Origin: JAYKGU01 sp035285585
GTDB taxonomy: Bacteria; Cyanobacteriota; Cyanobacteriia; CAKZMO01
DNA: 64,000 nt
Assembly (NCBI GenBank): GCA_035285585.1
Contig: JAYKGU010000234.1
Span: 1-64,000 of the forward strand
Direction: 5' to 3'
In this document: positions 34,401-44,700 of the stretch, piece by piece
How positions within the stretch are numbered: position 1 is the stretch's first letter
How the letters are laid out: every line of letters starts with the position of its first letter
Notes under the pieces: generated by a model
What the model was told of the DNA's origin: nothing
What the model saw: only the letters and a program-made list of their open reading frames with translations
Database searches by the model: none
Program-made: the position numbers and the translations under genes

Positions 34401-35638
34401 GCCGCAACATTCCAGCGCGCCAGACCCGCTATCAACTGGGTAACCACCAATCGTCGGCCACCCTGGAGCTGGATGGGGAAGGGCAGATTTTGACCTATGA
34501 GGAATATTTTCCCTATGGCGGCACAGCCATCGTGGCGGGTCGTAGCCAGCAGGAAGTGTCTCGCAAACGCTACCGCTACTCAGGACGAGAACGGGACGCC
34601 AGTACTCAGCTCTACTATTATGGCGATCGCTACTATGCTCCCTGGATGGGGCGCTGGCTCAGTCCCGACCCAGCGGGAGCCGTGGATGGCGCTAACCTGT
34701 ATGCCTTTGTGAAGGGCAATCCGGTGCGCTACGTTGACCAGAACGGACAGCGTGCGTCGGTACTTAACAATCCCCCTTTCAGTCAGGGTACCTTCGCCTT
34801 TTTCCAACAGTTAAGCCGCACGACCAGGCTCCCCCTGCTGCCGACCAAGGCCGCAGCACTGCAAGTTCTGGAGACCCAATCGAAGATACAGATTTCCAGC
34901 AGCATGGTCAGAAAGCTGGTCGGTGCTCTACCAGACCCACCCCGCCTCCGTCCCCAGGCGGGAGCAAAGCGCCCCCTGCTGCTTCTCACTCCAGCTCCCC
35001 CAGCCCTTCCAACCAGACCAGCCGCCCCACCCCCTGCCGCTCCTGCGGAAGATCCTTCTGGAAACAGTCCAGCCACCGCTGTCGCCAGCCCCCCCAGTGG
35101 CGGCAATGGTGGCGGCAATAGTGGCGGTAATGGTGGCGGCAATAGTTCCCCACCTCCGCCCCCGCCAACCCCGCCCCCCGCTCCCGCCAACCCGCCCGCA
35201 ACACGGGCCAGATCCAATGCTGTTTCCAGTGGCCCTACCACCCTGGGGGTTGATGTGGATTTCAAAACAGCGATCTTGTTGGCGGCGGCCATCTTAGTCG
35301 CCCTGGTGGTGCTGATGAAGATTAAAGAACGGGAGGCTCTCAGCCAGGACATTCGCGACTTTGACCGTTCACAACTGAACTCCGTAACGCCTCGCGTTGC
35401 CGACAGTCCCAATCTAGGACGGGTATTGGATGACAACTCTCCAGTCGGCTCAGACTTGAGTGGTGATGAAGACTCCGATGTCCTTGCCGGGAGCGGCAGT
35501 GACGCCAGCGAATCTGAAGCATCCAGTGAAGACGCTGACAACGTCGATGGTCTGGATGCGGCAGAGGACAGCGCTGTCGATGATGCGCCCCAGGTTGATC
35601 AAGCTTCTACCAGTCAAACTCGCCGAAATACCATATAA
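28493..35638 (+). CDS. TcB-TcC fusion, Tc toxin complex cocoon and effector subunit
   Basis: A 2381-aa protein. Residues about 15-360 are the SpvB/TcdB N-terminal domain (IRFPTGGGAIKSIGETFQ). Beta-propeller segments with FG-GAP-like TADVTGDGRPDLLLF and YLVDIDGSGTADLVYVT follow, then TcdB mid-domains. From about 1560 there are YD/RHS repeats (YAYDPLTFNLSLLNT, YDASGQRVRKVF). The RHS core, about 2040-2090, is RYYAPWMGRWLSPDPAG with DGANLYAFVKGNPVRYVDQNG-type residues, where TcC proteins self-cleave using conserved Asp. By family precedent the shell encloses a toxic C-terminus. Here that region is Pro- and Gly/Asn-rich, then a membrane helix (2259-2277), then an acidic tail. Usually TcB and TcC are separate genes. 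Confidence 0.93.
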   Translation: MNEPSQPAVSVPQIRFPTGGGAIKSIGETFQPSPFTGTASFTIPVATPEARDLSLELSLSYSSGGSQGPFGLGFSLSVPSILRRTEKRLPDYSDRDEYVLSNAEYLVPALAEQDGVWVNENREENGDTYRVRRYRTRTESSFLRIERWTRRADGDVHWRVTTANNVTSVYGVSTEGRIYDPDQPQRVFQWLLERTEDSKGNQIRYRYRRENTAGIANAVYEQGRSHTTQRYLHTIQYGNYFDAEGKVQWAFSVVFDYGDYSLDHLEQLTPTPSRDWLARPDAFSDYRPGFEVRTHRLCRNILVFHHLPAELGRPDVLVRSLRLTYEESPVITFLQQVQPVGYRLHGDRYEVQPSPPITFEYSQYNPEAQTFQPLHIERQGMPPLPLDGSGYQLLDLYGEGIAGLFYDREGISLYCRPQGDGSYGPGRPLTTFPIERTQPLPTYNVTDGLYTRLTVRTGERSGYYQLETEDDWQSFQPFQGVPTDYRNFAFDTADVTGDGRPDLLLFAADQVRVYPTATDGGHQKAFTALRSPQLPVQADPGQETVVALVDMVGDGLSDRVQVRNGEVTYWPNLGYGNFGPPVTMANAPHVAGRLSANRVYLVDIDGSGTADLVYVTGREAVVYFNESGNRFSDPVRIPLPAPPPTLSQVQFADVRGNGTSCLIFSGGTTALHHEFYDFTGGIKPHLLTTINNHRGAVTRLQYAPSTQFYLADQRAGDPWISRLPFPVQVLEKTETLDLIAKTRRISRYAYHHGAYDFREREFAGFGLVEQWDTEGFEQFSQAGLLAEMPFEVLPSDLHAAPIHTKTWYHTGLMERDGVLSRQYAASYYQGDEQAIALPDSNFERAGDAASVQVAYRALRGKELRQEIYGEDGDAQRHPHPYQVTETAYRLRLIQPTQGFHGSVYLPLLRERITYQYEREPADPRITHRFYLAHDRYGQLTREATIAYPRRRIEAHPDQRRWQGRYTYRQFLHLTESAYRLNIPLETREFELSRFQPATRNTVTWDELVATDGALPQTAVDFDQTAAPGARLLSWQRFHYWNDFEQANQARPLPWGQSGKRSLLRRVETAVYPQAALADLLPEGAGDLTAKLLSQDADGGAFISLTHAATGRVYYADPGTTAHYQGAEQFYQPRQFIDQFGTVTTVTYDRYALVLVRTDAHLSARERLTQRIQPDYWTLKPAIAYDENDTVTEYRYDPQGNVRLTSRYEQEGNARQGDRPLAAYVDREPPTLAQLLADPHTYLQGASSYVFYDLLAWETQQQPVYAVQIQRDRFVSDLEPGEVSPVQVQIDYSDGLGRSLQTKQWVEAGPALVVQPDGAVEEQETRDRWLTSGRTVYNNKGQVVKQYEPFYSAVPTYQPERLLTEYGVTAVRHYDPLGRVVQTDLPKGFLNRNEYQAWQVREFDANDTIRQSPYFQIPRGQLSTEEQDALNKAEAHANTPQEQALDGWGRPFLYRQQLTPTQILTTYQKLDISGNVLQLRDPRQSAREGPATLEMRHDMAGRVIYQIGGDIGQRWTVVNAGGDEIHRWDGRGFHHATHYDALSRPIALWVTGNGLNHQLEAIEYGETATASANNNLRGRIKVHSDGAGVLEIDRYDFNGNPLNTRRRLRQRYDQVANWRGQEATVNEIWQSQRRFDARSRLVEITHPDNRRVRYAYHPSGRLRSVTHVEPGRAEEAIVVDLAYNARDQRVRLRSGNGVETTYAYDPLTFNLSLLNTRRQADGRMLQDLQYTYDPVGNVTRIRDRTSRILFQNNQVVLPQVDYTYDALYRLTVAAGREHRGLYRPDDAIQPTGDMLLPLPPSTRNPEALAAYTRRFTYDDASNLTQIVHTAVHRRFTRNIAIAEASNRGGLEAARIGQSYDANGNVTRLPHLPELTWNSLNQLAQVEVVRRNDAPDDREYYNYDASGQRVRKVFERRVNGARVIEETLYFGDFEVHRVRRNEQVQEAYTTVQVSDGQSRVASLHRWTQRPESRNIPARQTRYQLGNHQSSATLELDGEGQILTYEEYFPYGGTAIVAGRSQQEVSRKRYRYSGRERDASTQLYYYGDRYYAPWMGRWLSPDPAGAVDGANLYAFVKGNPVRYVDQNGQRASVLNNPPFSQGTFAFFQQLSRTTRLPLLPTKAAALQVLETQSKIQISSSMVRKLVGALPDPPRLRPQAGAKRPLLLLTPAPPALPTRPAAPPPAAPAEDPSGNSPATAVASPPSGGNGGGNSGGNGGGNSSPPPPPPTPPPAPANPPATRARSNAVSSGPTTLGVDVDFKTAILLAAAILVALVVLMKIKEREALSQDIRDFDRSQLNSVTPRVADSPNLGRVLDDNSPVGSDLSGDEDSDVLAGSGSDASESEASSEDADNVDGLDAAEDSAVDDAPQVDQASTSQTRRNTI

Positions 35639-35721
35639 CGCCCCCACCAGGGCAGGGTCTCCGTCCCGCCTTGCCCAATCTGCTTGTTTCTCTCTGTTTC
35701 TTTCGTTATTGGCTTAGCCCC

Positions 35722-38700
35722 ATGTCCACGCTCAAACTTCTGCCCGCCCTTGAATCCCTCAAAGCTTTCCAGGAAACTCACCCCGATTTCAGCACCGTTG
35801 GTCAAATTCTGGCTCTATCTGAAACCGCCTTTGTTGACCGGTTTGCCGATGATGCCTTTGGGGGCGACTCGCGCCAGGCCCGTCGCGCCTACCGGGAAGC
35901 CCAGCGCATTCAAGAACTCACCACTTTGCTTTGGGTAAACCTCAAAGATACGGTCGGCTCCCCCTATACCCAGGCCACGCTGTTCAACACGGTGCCCGAT
36001 ACCTTTTTGGATCACCAGGGGCTGATTCCGGGCTATGACCGATTATTTGGCAGCCTTGATTTTATTGAGTGCGACCATTGCCGTTCGATCTTTGGGCCAG
36101 CGGCCTATTTTGTGGACTTGCTGCGGTTCATCGAAACCCACATCCCCCAGGATCAGATCCAGGACGACACGGGCAGATTGAGCGGCCATCGCCTGGTAGA
36201 CCGGCAACCTCGCATTTTTCGCCTACCCCTGAGCTGTGAAAACACCTTTGATCTGGTGCCCTACATCAACCTGGTCAATGAGGTCCTAGAGGACGTGGTG
36301 CGTACGGCCCAGTCTCCCGATCCATACGCCCTGCTGGCCGAGGCCGAGTTTCCTCAGTCGCTCCCCTTCCACTTGCCTCTGGCGGAAATTCGCCTTTACT
36401 TGGAACAGCTAAAGCTGCGACTCGAAAATATCTATCGGCTATTTGGGGTGCGCAAACCCGCCATTGCGCAGGAAATTCTGGAACTCTCGCCACAAGAGGC
36501 CACGTTACTGGGGCAGGAAGTGACCACCGAAGCCGCCCTCAACCGCCGCTATGGGGTCGACGATGTGCTGGCCACGGGGCAAGGCAGCCTGGAGGATGTA
36601 GCGGTCTTTTTAGAGCAGACCGGGCTGACCCGCCCAGAGCTAGACAAACTGCTGTATCTGGACTTGAGTGAGGCAGAGGTGCAGGTGGGACTGTTGCGCC
36701 TTAGCTTCATCAACGCGACCGGCGACGGTCAGGGAGCCCTCACCATCGAAGCCACCACCGACCCGACCACGGGCAAGTCCTACGATCGGCTGGTTAACCT
36801 TACCCTGCCCAAACTAGACCGCATCTACCGGTTTCTTAAGCTGGCCCGAAAGCTGGAATGGAGCTTTGCCGACCTGGACTGGGCGTTGCGATCGCTCACC
36901 CCTGCCTACCCCGCCGAAGCCGTACTTCAGTTTGATGGCATCAACGACTTTGTAGAGATCCCCAATACGGGTGACTTGCGCCTGACAGACGGTAGCACCA
37001 CGACCGAACCGGCCCTCACCCTGGAAGCCTGGGTCTGGCTGGACAGCGTCGGCCATCACCCCATCATCGCCCAAGGGGATCCGGACGGTTCCCCAGCTCA
37101 ATATTTGCTGTGGATCACCCCCACCGGGCGGTTGAGCTTCTACAGCTACTTTGAGGGCGATCCCCAGGCTACCCTTGCAGATAGTGGCGACCGTGCCATT
37201 GACGACCGGGGAAATCTGCCCCCTCGCACCAGCGATGGCAGCCTGCCCCCCAATGCCCCCGGAATCAACCTCACCAGTGCTGGACAGGTGCCCCTGCAGC
37301 GCTTTACCCACATTGCCGTGACGGTGAATGAGCCTTCTACCGGCGTGGCTGGCCACTATCACACCCGCTTCTACATTAACGGTGTCCTGGATACGACCTG
37401 GTCGCTAAAGGTTTCCATTCCCCTCGACGGCTCCTCTACCGACCCGGCCACTGCCATCCTGTACCTGGGAACTTATCACAACCAGGACTTTCTAGCGGGC
37501 AGCCTCAGCGAGGTGCGCCTGTGGAATCGGATTCGCTCTGGGGCAGAGTTACAGCGCGATCGCCTGACCCGTTTGCGGGGCACCGAAAATGGGCTACTGG
37601 CCTACTGGCCGCTGGTCGACCGTCCCGATGGCATCTTGACAGACTACAGGGTCGGCAATGCCCATCCCGGTTATCTCGGAGGGGTTAGCCACAGTGCCCT
37701 CCCCCGCTGGATTCAGCGAGATCTGGTGCTGACGCCCCTGCCCACCGCCATTGCCGACACCGCCCTGCGCTTCAACGGACGTGACGATTACCTGGCTACC
37801 GATGCTTTCCCTGCGGTGGATTTGCACACCTTTACCCTGGAGGCCAGGGTCCGGATCACGGGAACCGGTGCCCAGGGACTGATCACCCTGGGTAACGCAG
37901 CCCGTGACGGGTTGCAGAATGACTCGTTGCAGATTGGCTGGTCGCTGGAGCCGGATGGGGACAACTGGCGGTCGGTGTTGCAGAGTGCCAATATCACGAC
38001 CGAACTGCGCTCCGATTTCATTGCCCAAACGGAGGTCGAAGCAGGGGTTCATCTAGCGGTGGTTGTGGAGCTACTGCCAGCAACCGCACCCCAGAGTGAC
38101 CGACAGGTCAAAGCCAGCTTTTTCGTCAATGGTGCTGCCCACAGTGAGATCCAGGGAACCTGGACACCGAGACCCTCGCTGGGCGATCGCGACGCCATTC
38201 CACCGGCCTTCCCCAGCCAGGGAGGAGATCTGTACCTGGGGCGCGGCTTTGGCGATCGCACCTATCTGCAAGGCACCCTGCAGGAGGTGCGTATCTGGCG
38301 CATTTCCCGCAGTCAGACCGAACTTCAGCAAACCCTTCACCAGCAGTTAACCGGGGCGGAAGCCGGACTGATTGGCTACTGGCGGCTGGATACCCTGGCC
38401 ACAGACGGCCTACTGCCAGATCTCAGCTTCAGCCACGCAGCCCTGACGGCGGGGGGCATTCTGGCAATCTACCAGCCTCAGGCCCGGACCTACCCGGAGG
38501 TGCTGCTGCCCGCTCCCCTGGCTCAGTCGGATCGGGTCTTGCAATTCGATGCCCAACACTATGTCGTCACGGTGGTTAACGCTCAGGCGAAGGGCCAGGT
38601 GGCGGGGCTGGGGCACCACGAGCAGCTCACCCTGGAACTGTGGGTCTGGGCTGAGGAGGCGACCCGTCGCGATCGCAAGCAGGTGCTCCTTACCCAGGGG

Positions 38701-41700
38701 GACGCTGAAACTGGACTGAGCCTGTACCTGTTTGAGGGCAGCCTGTATGCCCATGCCTGGTGCTATCACTTCGACGGCACCCCGATCAGCCAGGAAACGC
38801 TGGTGTCAAATAATTTTCCATCCCAGCAGTGGAACCAGATCACCTGGGTTTATGACGAGATTACCTCCACTGAAGGCGTCTACTATGGCCTTTATGTCAA
38901 CGGCACCCTGGCAGCAGAAACCCCAACGGGCTTCCGCCTGGATCAGGTGGGGCCAATGCACCTGGGGGGTCTGACGCCGGAGGTGATGACCCGCTTTCAT
39001 GATGGGGAGAGCCTGGGCAGCGCCCACTATCTAGCCGGTCAGCTCACTGACCTGCGGCTCTGGCGGGTGGCCTTATCCGCAACCACTATCACCAGCCCCC
39101 TGGCTGACCGCCACCCCCGCCACATTCCCCCAGCCCCCAGCCCCGATTTGCTGTGCTATTTGCCCCTGATGGAGGGCTATGGTGCCCCTGTGGGCAACCA
39201 TGCTGGCCTGCGCTACGCCCCTTCCTCCGACGACCCCACGCTGCTGACCCCGGTAATCTACGACCAGACACCTCAGGCTCAGGACGGGCATCTGGTCGTA
39301 GGGCCAGACCCGGTCCCCCCAAAGTGGGCAGATACACCCCTACCGCCCATCTACCCCGACACGGCTTTGACCCTGAATGGGGGTAGCCTGTGGCTGCCAG
39401 ATACCGCCACCCTGGGGCTGGTCAACAGCGCCTTCACCCTGGAGTTATGGGTTAAGGTAGATTCTTCTGAGTCACCCGCAATCGATCCAGCGGTGGCTGA
39501 GCCTGTCGTAGAGTCGGCCATGGCTCTGCTTCGGGGCGGCCCCCAAATTGCCCTGACCCTGGAACCTGCCACGGGCATTCTGCAAGCTCAGTTGGGAAGT
39601 CAGTCCCTCACTGCCGCCGTCCCCCTGGAGGCAGGGCAATGGCATCACATCGCCTGGCGCTTTGACCCAGAGCCTCCTGCCACCCAAACCCTATTCATTG
39701 ATGGGGAGGAGCAAGGCACCCAGCCCAATAGTTCGGCCCTCATCGAGACCGTGCAACTGGTCCTTGGAGAGGGTTTCCGGGGTCATCTCAGCGAGCTGCG
39801 GATCTGGAACCTGGCACACACGGAGGGGGCGATCGCCACCCAGGCCCAGCGGCGGCTGAGCGGTACTGAAGCTGGACTTCAAGGTTACTGGGTATTTGAT
39901 GGCGATCCGGCCCAGCGATGGATTGATGCCGTTGCCGGTCATACGGCTCAACTCGATAGCCTCACCGATCCCCTGCCAGCGGCTGCCTGGGTAGCAGTGG
40001 AAACGGCCTTTCCCCGGCAGGAGTGGGGCCTGAGCCTGAACCAGGACGCTGCTGTCCTAGAAGTGATTGAACTACCCACCCTGGCCATTCCTCCCCAGGG
40101 CACCCTGGAGATTTGGGGTCAGTTCAACCGTAATCAACCCCAGACTTTCCTGGATGCCTCTACCCCCACCGCCAGCTTCCGCCTGAGTTTGGCCGCCGAC
40201 CAGACCCTGCGCTTTGCCGTCACCAATGGCGCTGGGGAAACCGCTATTGCAGAGCTGAATTTGGCACCCTTGCCCCTCGCCCTGGATGACACGGTGCAGT
40301 CCATCGTGGCCACTTGGGATGTGTCAACAACCACCGTATTAAGTTTGTCCCTGGGAGATAGCCTGGTCTTTGCCCAGGCCGCTGGCAGTGGCCTGCCGCC
40401 CCTGGCTACGACCTCCGTGGGGCTGGCCAAAAGCTCAGAAAGTCCGATGACGGGACGACTGCATCAGTTGCGCCTGTGGGATCATGTGCGCGCGCTCTAC
40501 ACCCTGCAAGCTGCCAGACGGGCTGACCTTCATGGCGACGAACCCGGCTTGCTGGTCTACCTGCCGCTGGATGAAACCACTGGAACCCGCCTGAATGCCC
40601 CAGGGCTATCTCCCACGATCGCCTTTGCCAAAGCTTTGCCCATTCCCCAAACTACGCCGCAGTGGGTGGAGGCAGATTGGGCTATTGTCTTCAGGGGCAA
40701 CAATCAGATCAATCGGCCTGATAACGTCCTGAGCCAAAACCAGGGTGACTACATCGACTTTGCCCCCTATGTCCCCGGTCAGCAAGGCACGATTGCCCTC
40801 TGGGTTAAGTTTGACCCAAACCGGGAACAGGTGATTCTGGATGCCTCCAACGACACAGGGGCAAATAACAGAGAGGACAAATACTTTGTGCTGGAGGTCT
40901 ATCGGCGATCGCCGCGATCGATTGCCCTGCGATTCCGCATTGAGGAAGTAGAAGACATTAACCTGATTGCAACCATTCCTCTGGAGAATCTGGCCGATGA
41001 TTTTGACCAGCACTGGCATCTCATTCGCTGCACCTGGCAGTACAACCCCCAGGAGCCTAGCGTGGTCGGGCAGCTCTACCTGGATGCCGATCGGGTCGCT
41101 CCCCTGGAACAGGAGGGGAGAGCGAGTTTGTCAGGTCGAGTGCCAGAGTTTCTATCCCTCTTTTTCGGTAAAAATCGCGGCACTTACCAGGTTGTGGCAA
41201 ACAACCCCTTCCGGGGCGAACTCCGCCAGCTACAGGTCTGGGATCGGGTGCTGACGGAAGCGGAACTGACGGCTCTTACGGAAATCACCCAGGAACCCAC
41301 GACTGGTTTAATCCTCGATTTGCCCATCGATACGGGCCGGGGCACCCAGCTTCGCAACACGGCCACTCCTCCGACGGACGGGTTTCCCAGCACCTTTACG
41401 CTGATGCGCGTTCCGGAGATTGGAGCTGCCCCAGCAGGCGAGATAGCAGCGGGTGAGATAGCAGCGGGCGATCGCTTCTGGATTCTCCTTGATTACGCCG
41501 TTCAGCTCAATGGGACCGACCAGTTCATTGGCTTGCCTGAACCCCTACCCTGGCCCAGCGGCAGTCTGGGGCTTTGGCTACGGTTTACCGTCAGCGAAGA
41601 CAGCGGCCCGCAAATTCTGCTAGATGCATCTGGGAACGATGCGACCCCCTTCTTTGTGCTGGATTTGCTCAATACCCAGCTGCGCTTCTGGCTGGATGAT

Positions 41701-44700
41701 GTCGCCACGGGAATCCAGATTGACCTCAGCAACCTGGCCCATACTTCCCCCCGCTGGCACTACCTGTTTGCCACCTGGCAAATCGAGGCAAACACGGCCA
41801 CTCTGCAACTGGCGTTTGACGATCGCCCTCTGGTCACCACCGAGATTATCCATCTGCCTGATACCCTGGCCACCCGCAATCCCTACATCGGCATGCGTCG
41901 GGGTGAGGCCGATGCCCTGGCCGACTACCAAGCCTTTGCTGGAGAGATCCGCCAGATGGATCTGTGGTCCACCATCCAGTCGCTGGCCGATGTGCGGCGG
42001 TCACAGCTTTACTCTCTTGACGCACGGGGGCCTGCGGTAGATTTGAGCCTCAGCCGGGTCACCTCCCTGCCGATTGAAGCCGGTAGCGGCACCGAGTTGG
42101 ATAACGGGGACGGGGCTGCCCCAGCCCAGCTCTATACGCGCTTGTTAGCAAGGCCTCAGTGGCAGCGCATTCCAGGGCGGCTGTGGCAGTTTGACCAGAG
42201 CTATGCCGTGCTGCCCACCCTGCCCGACCTGGGAATCACAGATGGAGACTTTACCCTGGAGGGCTGGGTCCGCCTACCCGACCTGGCTGGCTCACAACCG
42301 ATCCTGGGCACCCGTGGCCCGATCGATCCGGCTTCCCCAGAAATTTTCGCCCTAACCATCGTCAACGGCACGCCCCAGGTGCAAATCCAGGGCCAGAATC
42401 TAACCGCCTCTGACCTCAGCCTCAGCCCCAACCAGTGGCACCAGGTCGCCCTGCGCTATCAGCAAGGAGTCCTCAGCCTTTGGCTGGATGGCACCGCCAG
42501 TGCGACTACCCTGATGGCCCTCCCCCCCCTGACCGCCCAACGGCACCTGTACGTGGCCCACTGGCGGCTGGCGACGGCAGCAGGCTCTTGGGAAGATGCA
42601 GCCCTGATTGGCCAGATAGACGAACTGCGGATTTGGGCAGTTGCGCTGACGGACATCGCCCTGCAATCAGCCAGCCCTCTCCGTTTGGCAGCCGATACCC
42701 CTGGCCTGAGTGCCCTCTGGCGATTTGATGAGGCCCAGCGCTGGACCGTGCGCGATCGCAGCCCCCGCCGCCATCACCGCAACCTGCTGGGCACCGCTGA
42801 GACCATCCAGTTCGCCCCGGCCCAGCCCCCCATTGCTTTGCATACCCAGGTACTGGCCCTGGACGGCTACAACGACTATCTGGATTTGGGTAACCCCACC
42901 CTCGCTGGATCAACCGCCTGGACGCTGGCCTTCTGGTACCGCTGTGCCCAAACTGATGGCACCCAGGTTTTGGTCAGTCAGGCTAATCGCTTCCAGGCAT
43001 CGGTGGTAGACGGCTGCTTCCAGATGGAGTGGCAGGAAGCAGGAACTCGCGCCTGGGAAGAAGCCTTTTTTGTCACCCCAGAGATCTGGCACCAGGTTGC
43101 CCTCGTGAATGACGGCACCCATCTGCAAATTGTCCACGATGGCGTAGCGGTGGGAGAAGCTCGCCCTGCCACGCTCCCCCCTGACCAGGGCACTCCCCTG
43201 TGGCTGGGCACCGATGCCGACCTCCAGCCCGACCGCTATTTCCAGGGACACCTGGCCCAGGTAGAGCTGTGGAACCTGGCTCGACCGGTCGAGGCGATCG
43301 CAGCTACTCGCCTGCACCCCCTCAGCGGACGAGAGCCGGGTTTGCTGGCGTATTGGCCCATTGAAGAAGCCCCCGGAGCCGTACTGTATGACCAGACGGA
43401 AGCCTGGCCTGCCGCCCAATTGATTGCTGGTCTGGAAAATACCGCCGAAAAGTGGCAAGCGCCGCCGCCGCCCATCGCCACCGCCCTGTCAGCCCTGGTG
43501 CTGGATGGCCGGGACGATCACATCTTCCTGGGAGATCTGGCTCAATTCTCTTTGGAGGAGGGGTTTGTGGTGGCCGTCTGGTTGAGGCTGTCCTCCACCG
43601 CCGATAGGGGAGCCGTGCTGGGCAGCAGTATTGGGCAGACTCAGGCCAATGGCCTTTGTTTGGGAGTGGGCGATCGCCGTCCAACCCTGCAACTGGCCGA
43701 CTTGGTGGTTCAAGCTGACACCGCCCTGGACGACCAGTGGCACTACCTGGTCTGGCACTACGATGCTGGCACCCATACCGTTCAGATCTGGCAGGACGGT
43801 ACCGTCATTGCGTCGGGTACCGCAACCCTGACCCTGCCCAGCGATGCCATGGCTTATCTGGGGCGCTGGCAGACCTGGGACGCCGATATGCAGCAAGGAG
43901 TGGATCACTTCTTCCCCGGCAGGATCGGAGAGGTGAGTCTCTGGCAGGGAATTCGCCCCTCGGAGGCCATCACCGCCCCCCGCCTGCAACGGCTGGTCGG
44001 CAATGAACCGGGTCTACTGGCCTACTGGATTTTTGACGACGCCCATGAGGTGCGGATTCCGGCCCAGATAGGCCGGGGCGACTATTACCTGCTCCTCCGC
44101 AGTACCCTGACCCTCCAGCCCCCTCTCTGGCAGACCATCGACACCCACCCCATCTGGCGCACCCCCCTGCTCCAGACGGCGCTCAACTTTGACGGTGAGC
44201 GGCAGTTCCTGGCTCTGGAGGGCTTTACCCCCAGCCCTGACAGCTTCACCATCGAAGCCTGGATCAATAACCTGCAAGTGCAGGGTGAGAGCCGTCCGCG
44301 CCAGGAGACGCCGATTCTCTGGCGGGGACAGCAGACCTCCGATGACTGGGAAACGGACTTCGAGCTGCGGGTTAACCAGAACGGGCAACTGACGTTCTAC
44401 TACCGCCCTGCCGCTGACGCTGACAGCGATCGCCTGGCATCCCTGGTTGCGCCCAATTCCTTCCCGGTGAACCAATTTATCCATGTGGCCGTCACCGTGG
44501 CAGATGCCGACGAAACCACCCTCCGCCTCTGGGTGAATGGGGAAACGGTCGCCACCATCACCCAACCCGCTTCCCCCCGCAACGGTGGCCCGGTGTTGAA
44601 ACTGGGCTGGGGCAATGGCGCTGGCCCGGTGGCGTTTTTCCGGGGGCTGATGCAGGAGGTGCGGCTGTGGTCTACCGCCCGCAGTGAGGCCGAATTGCGG

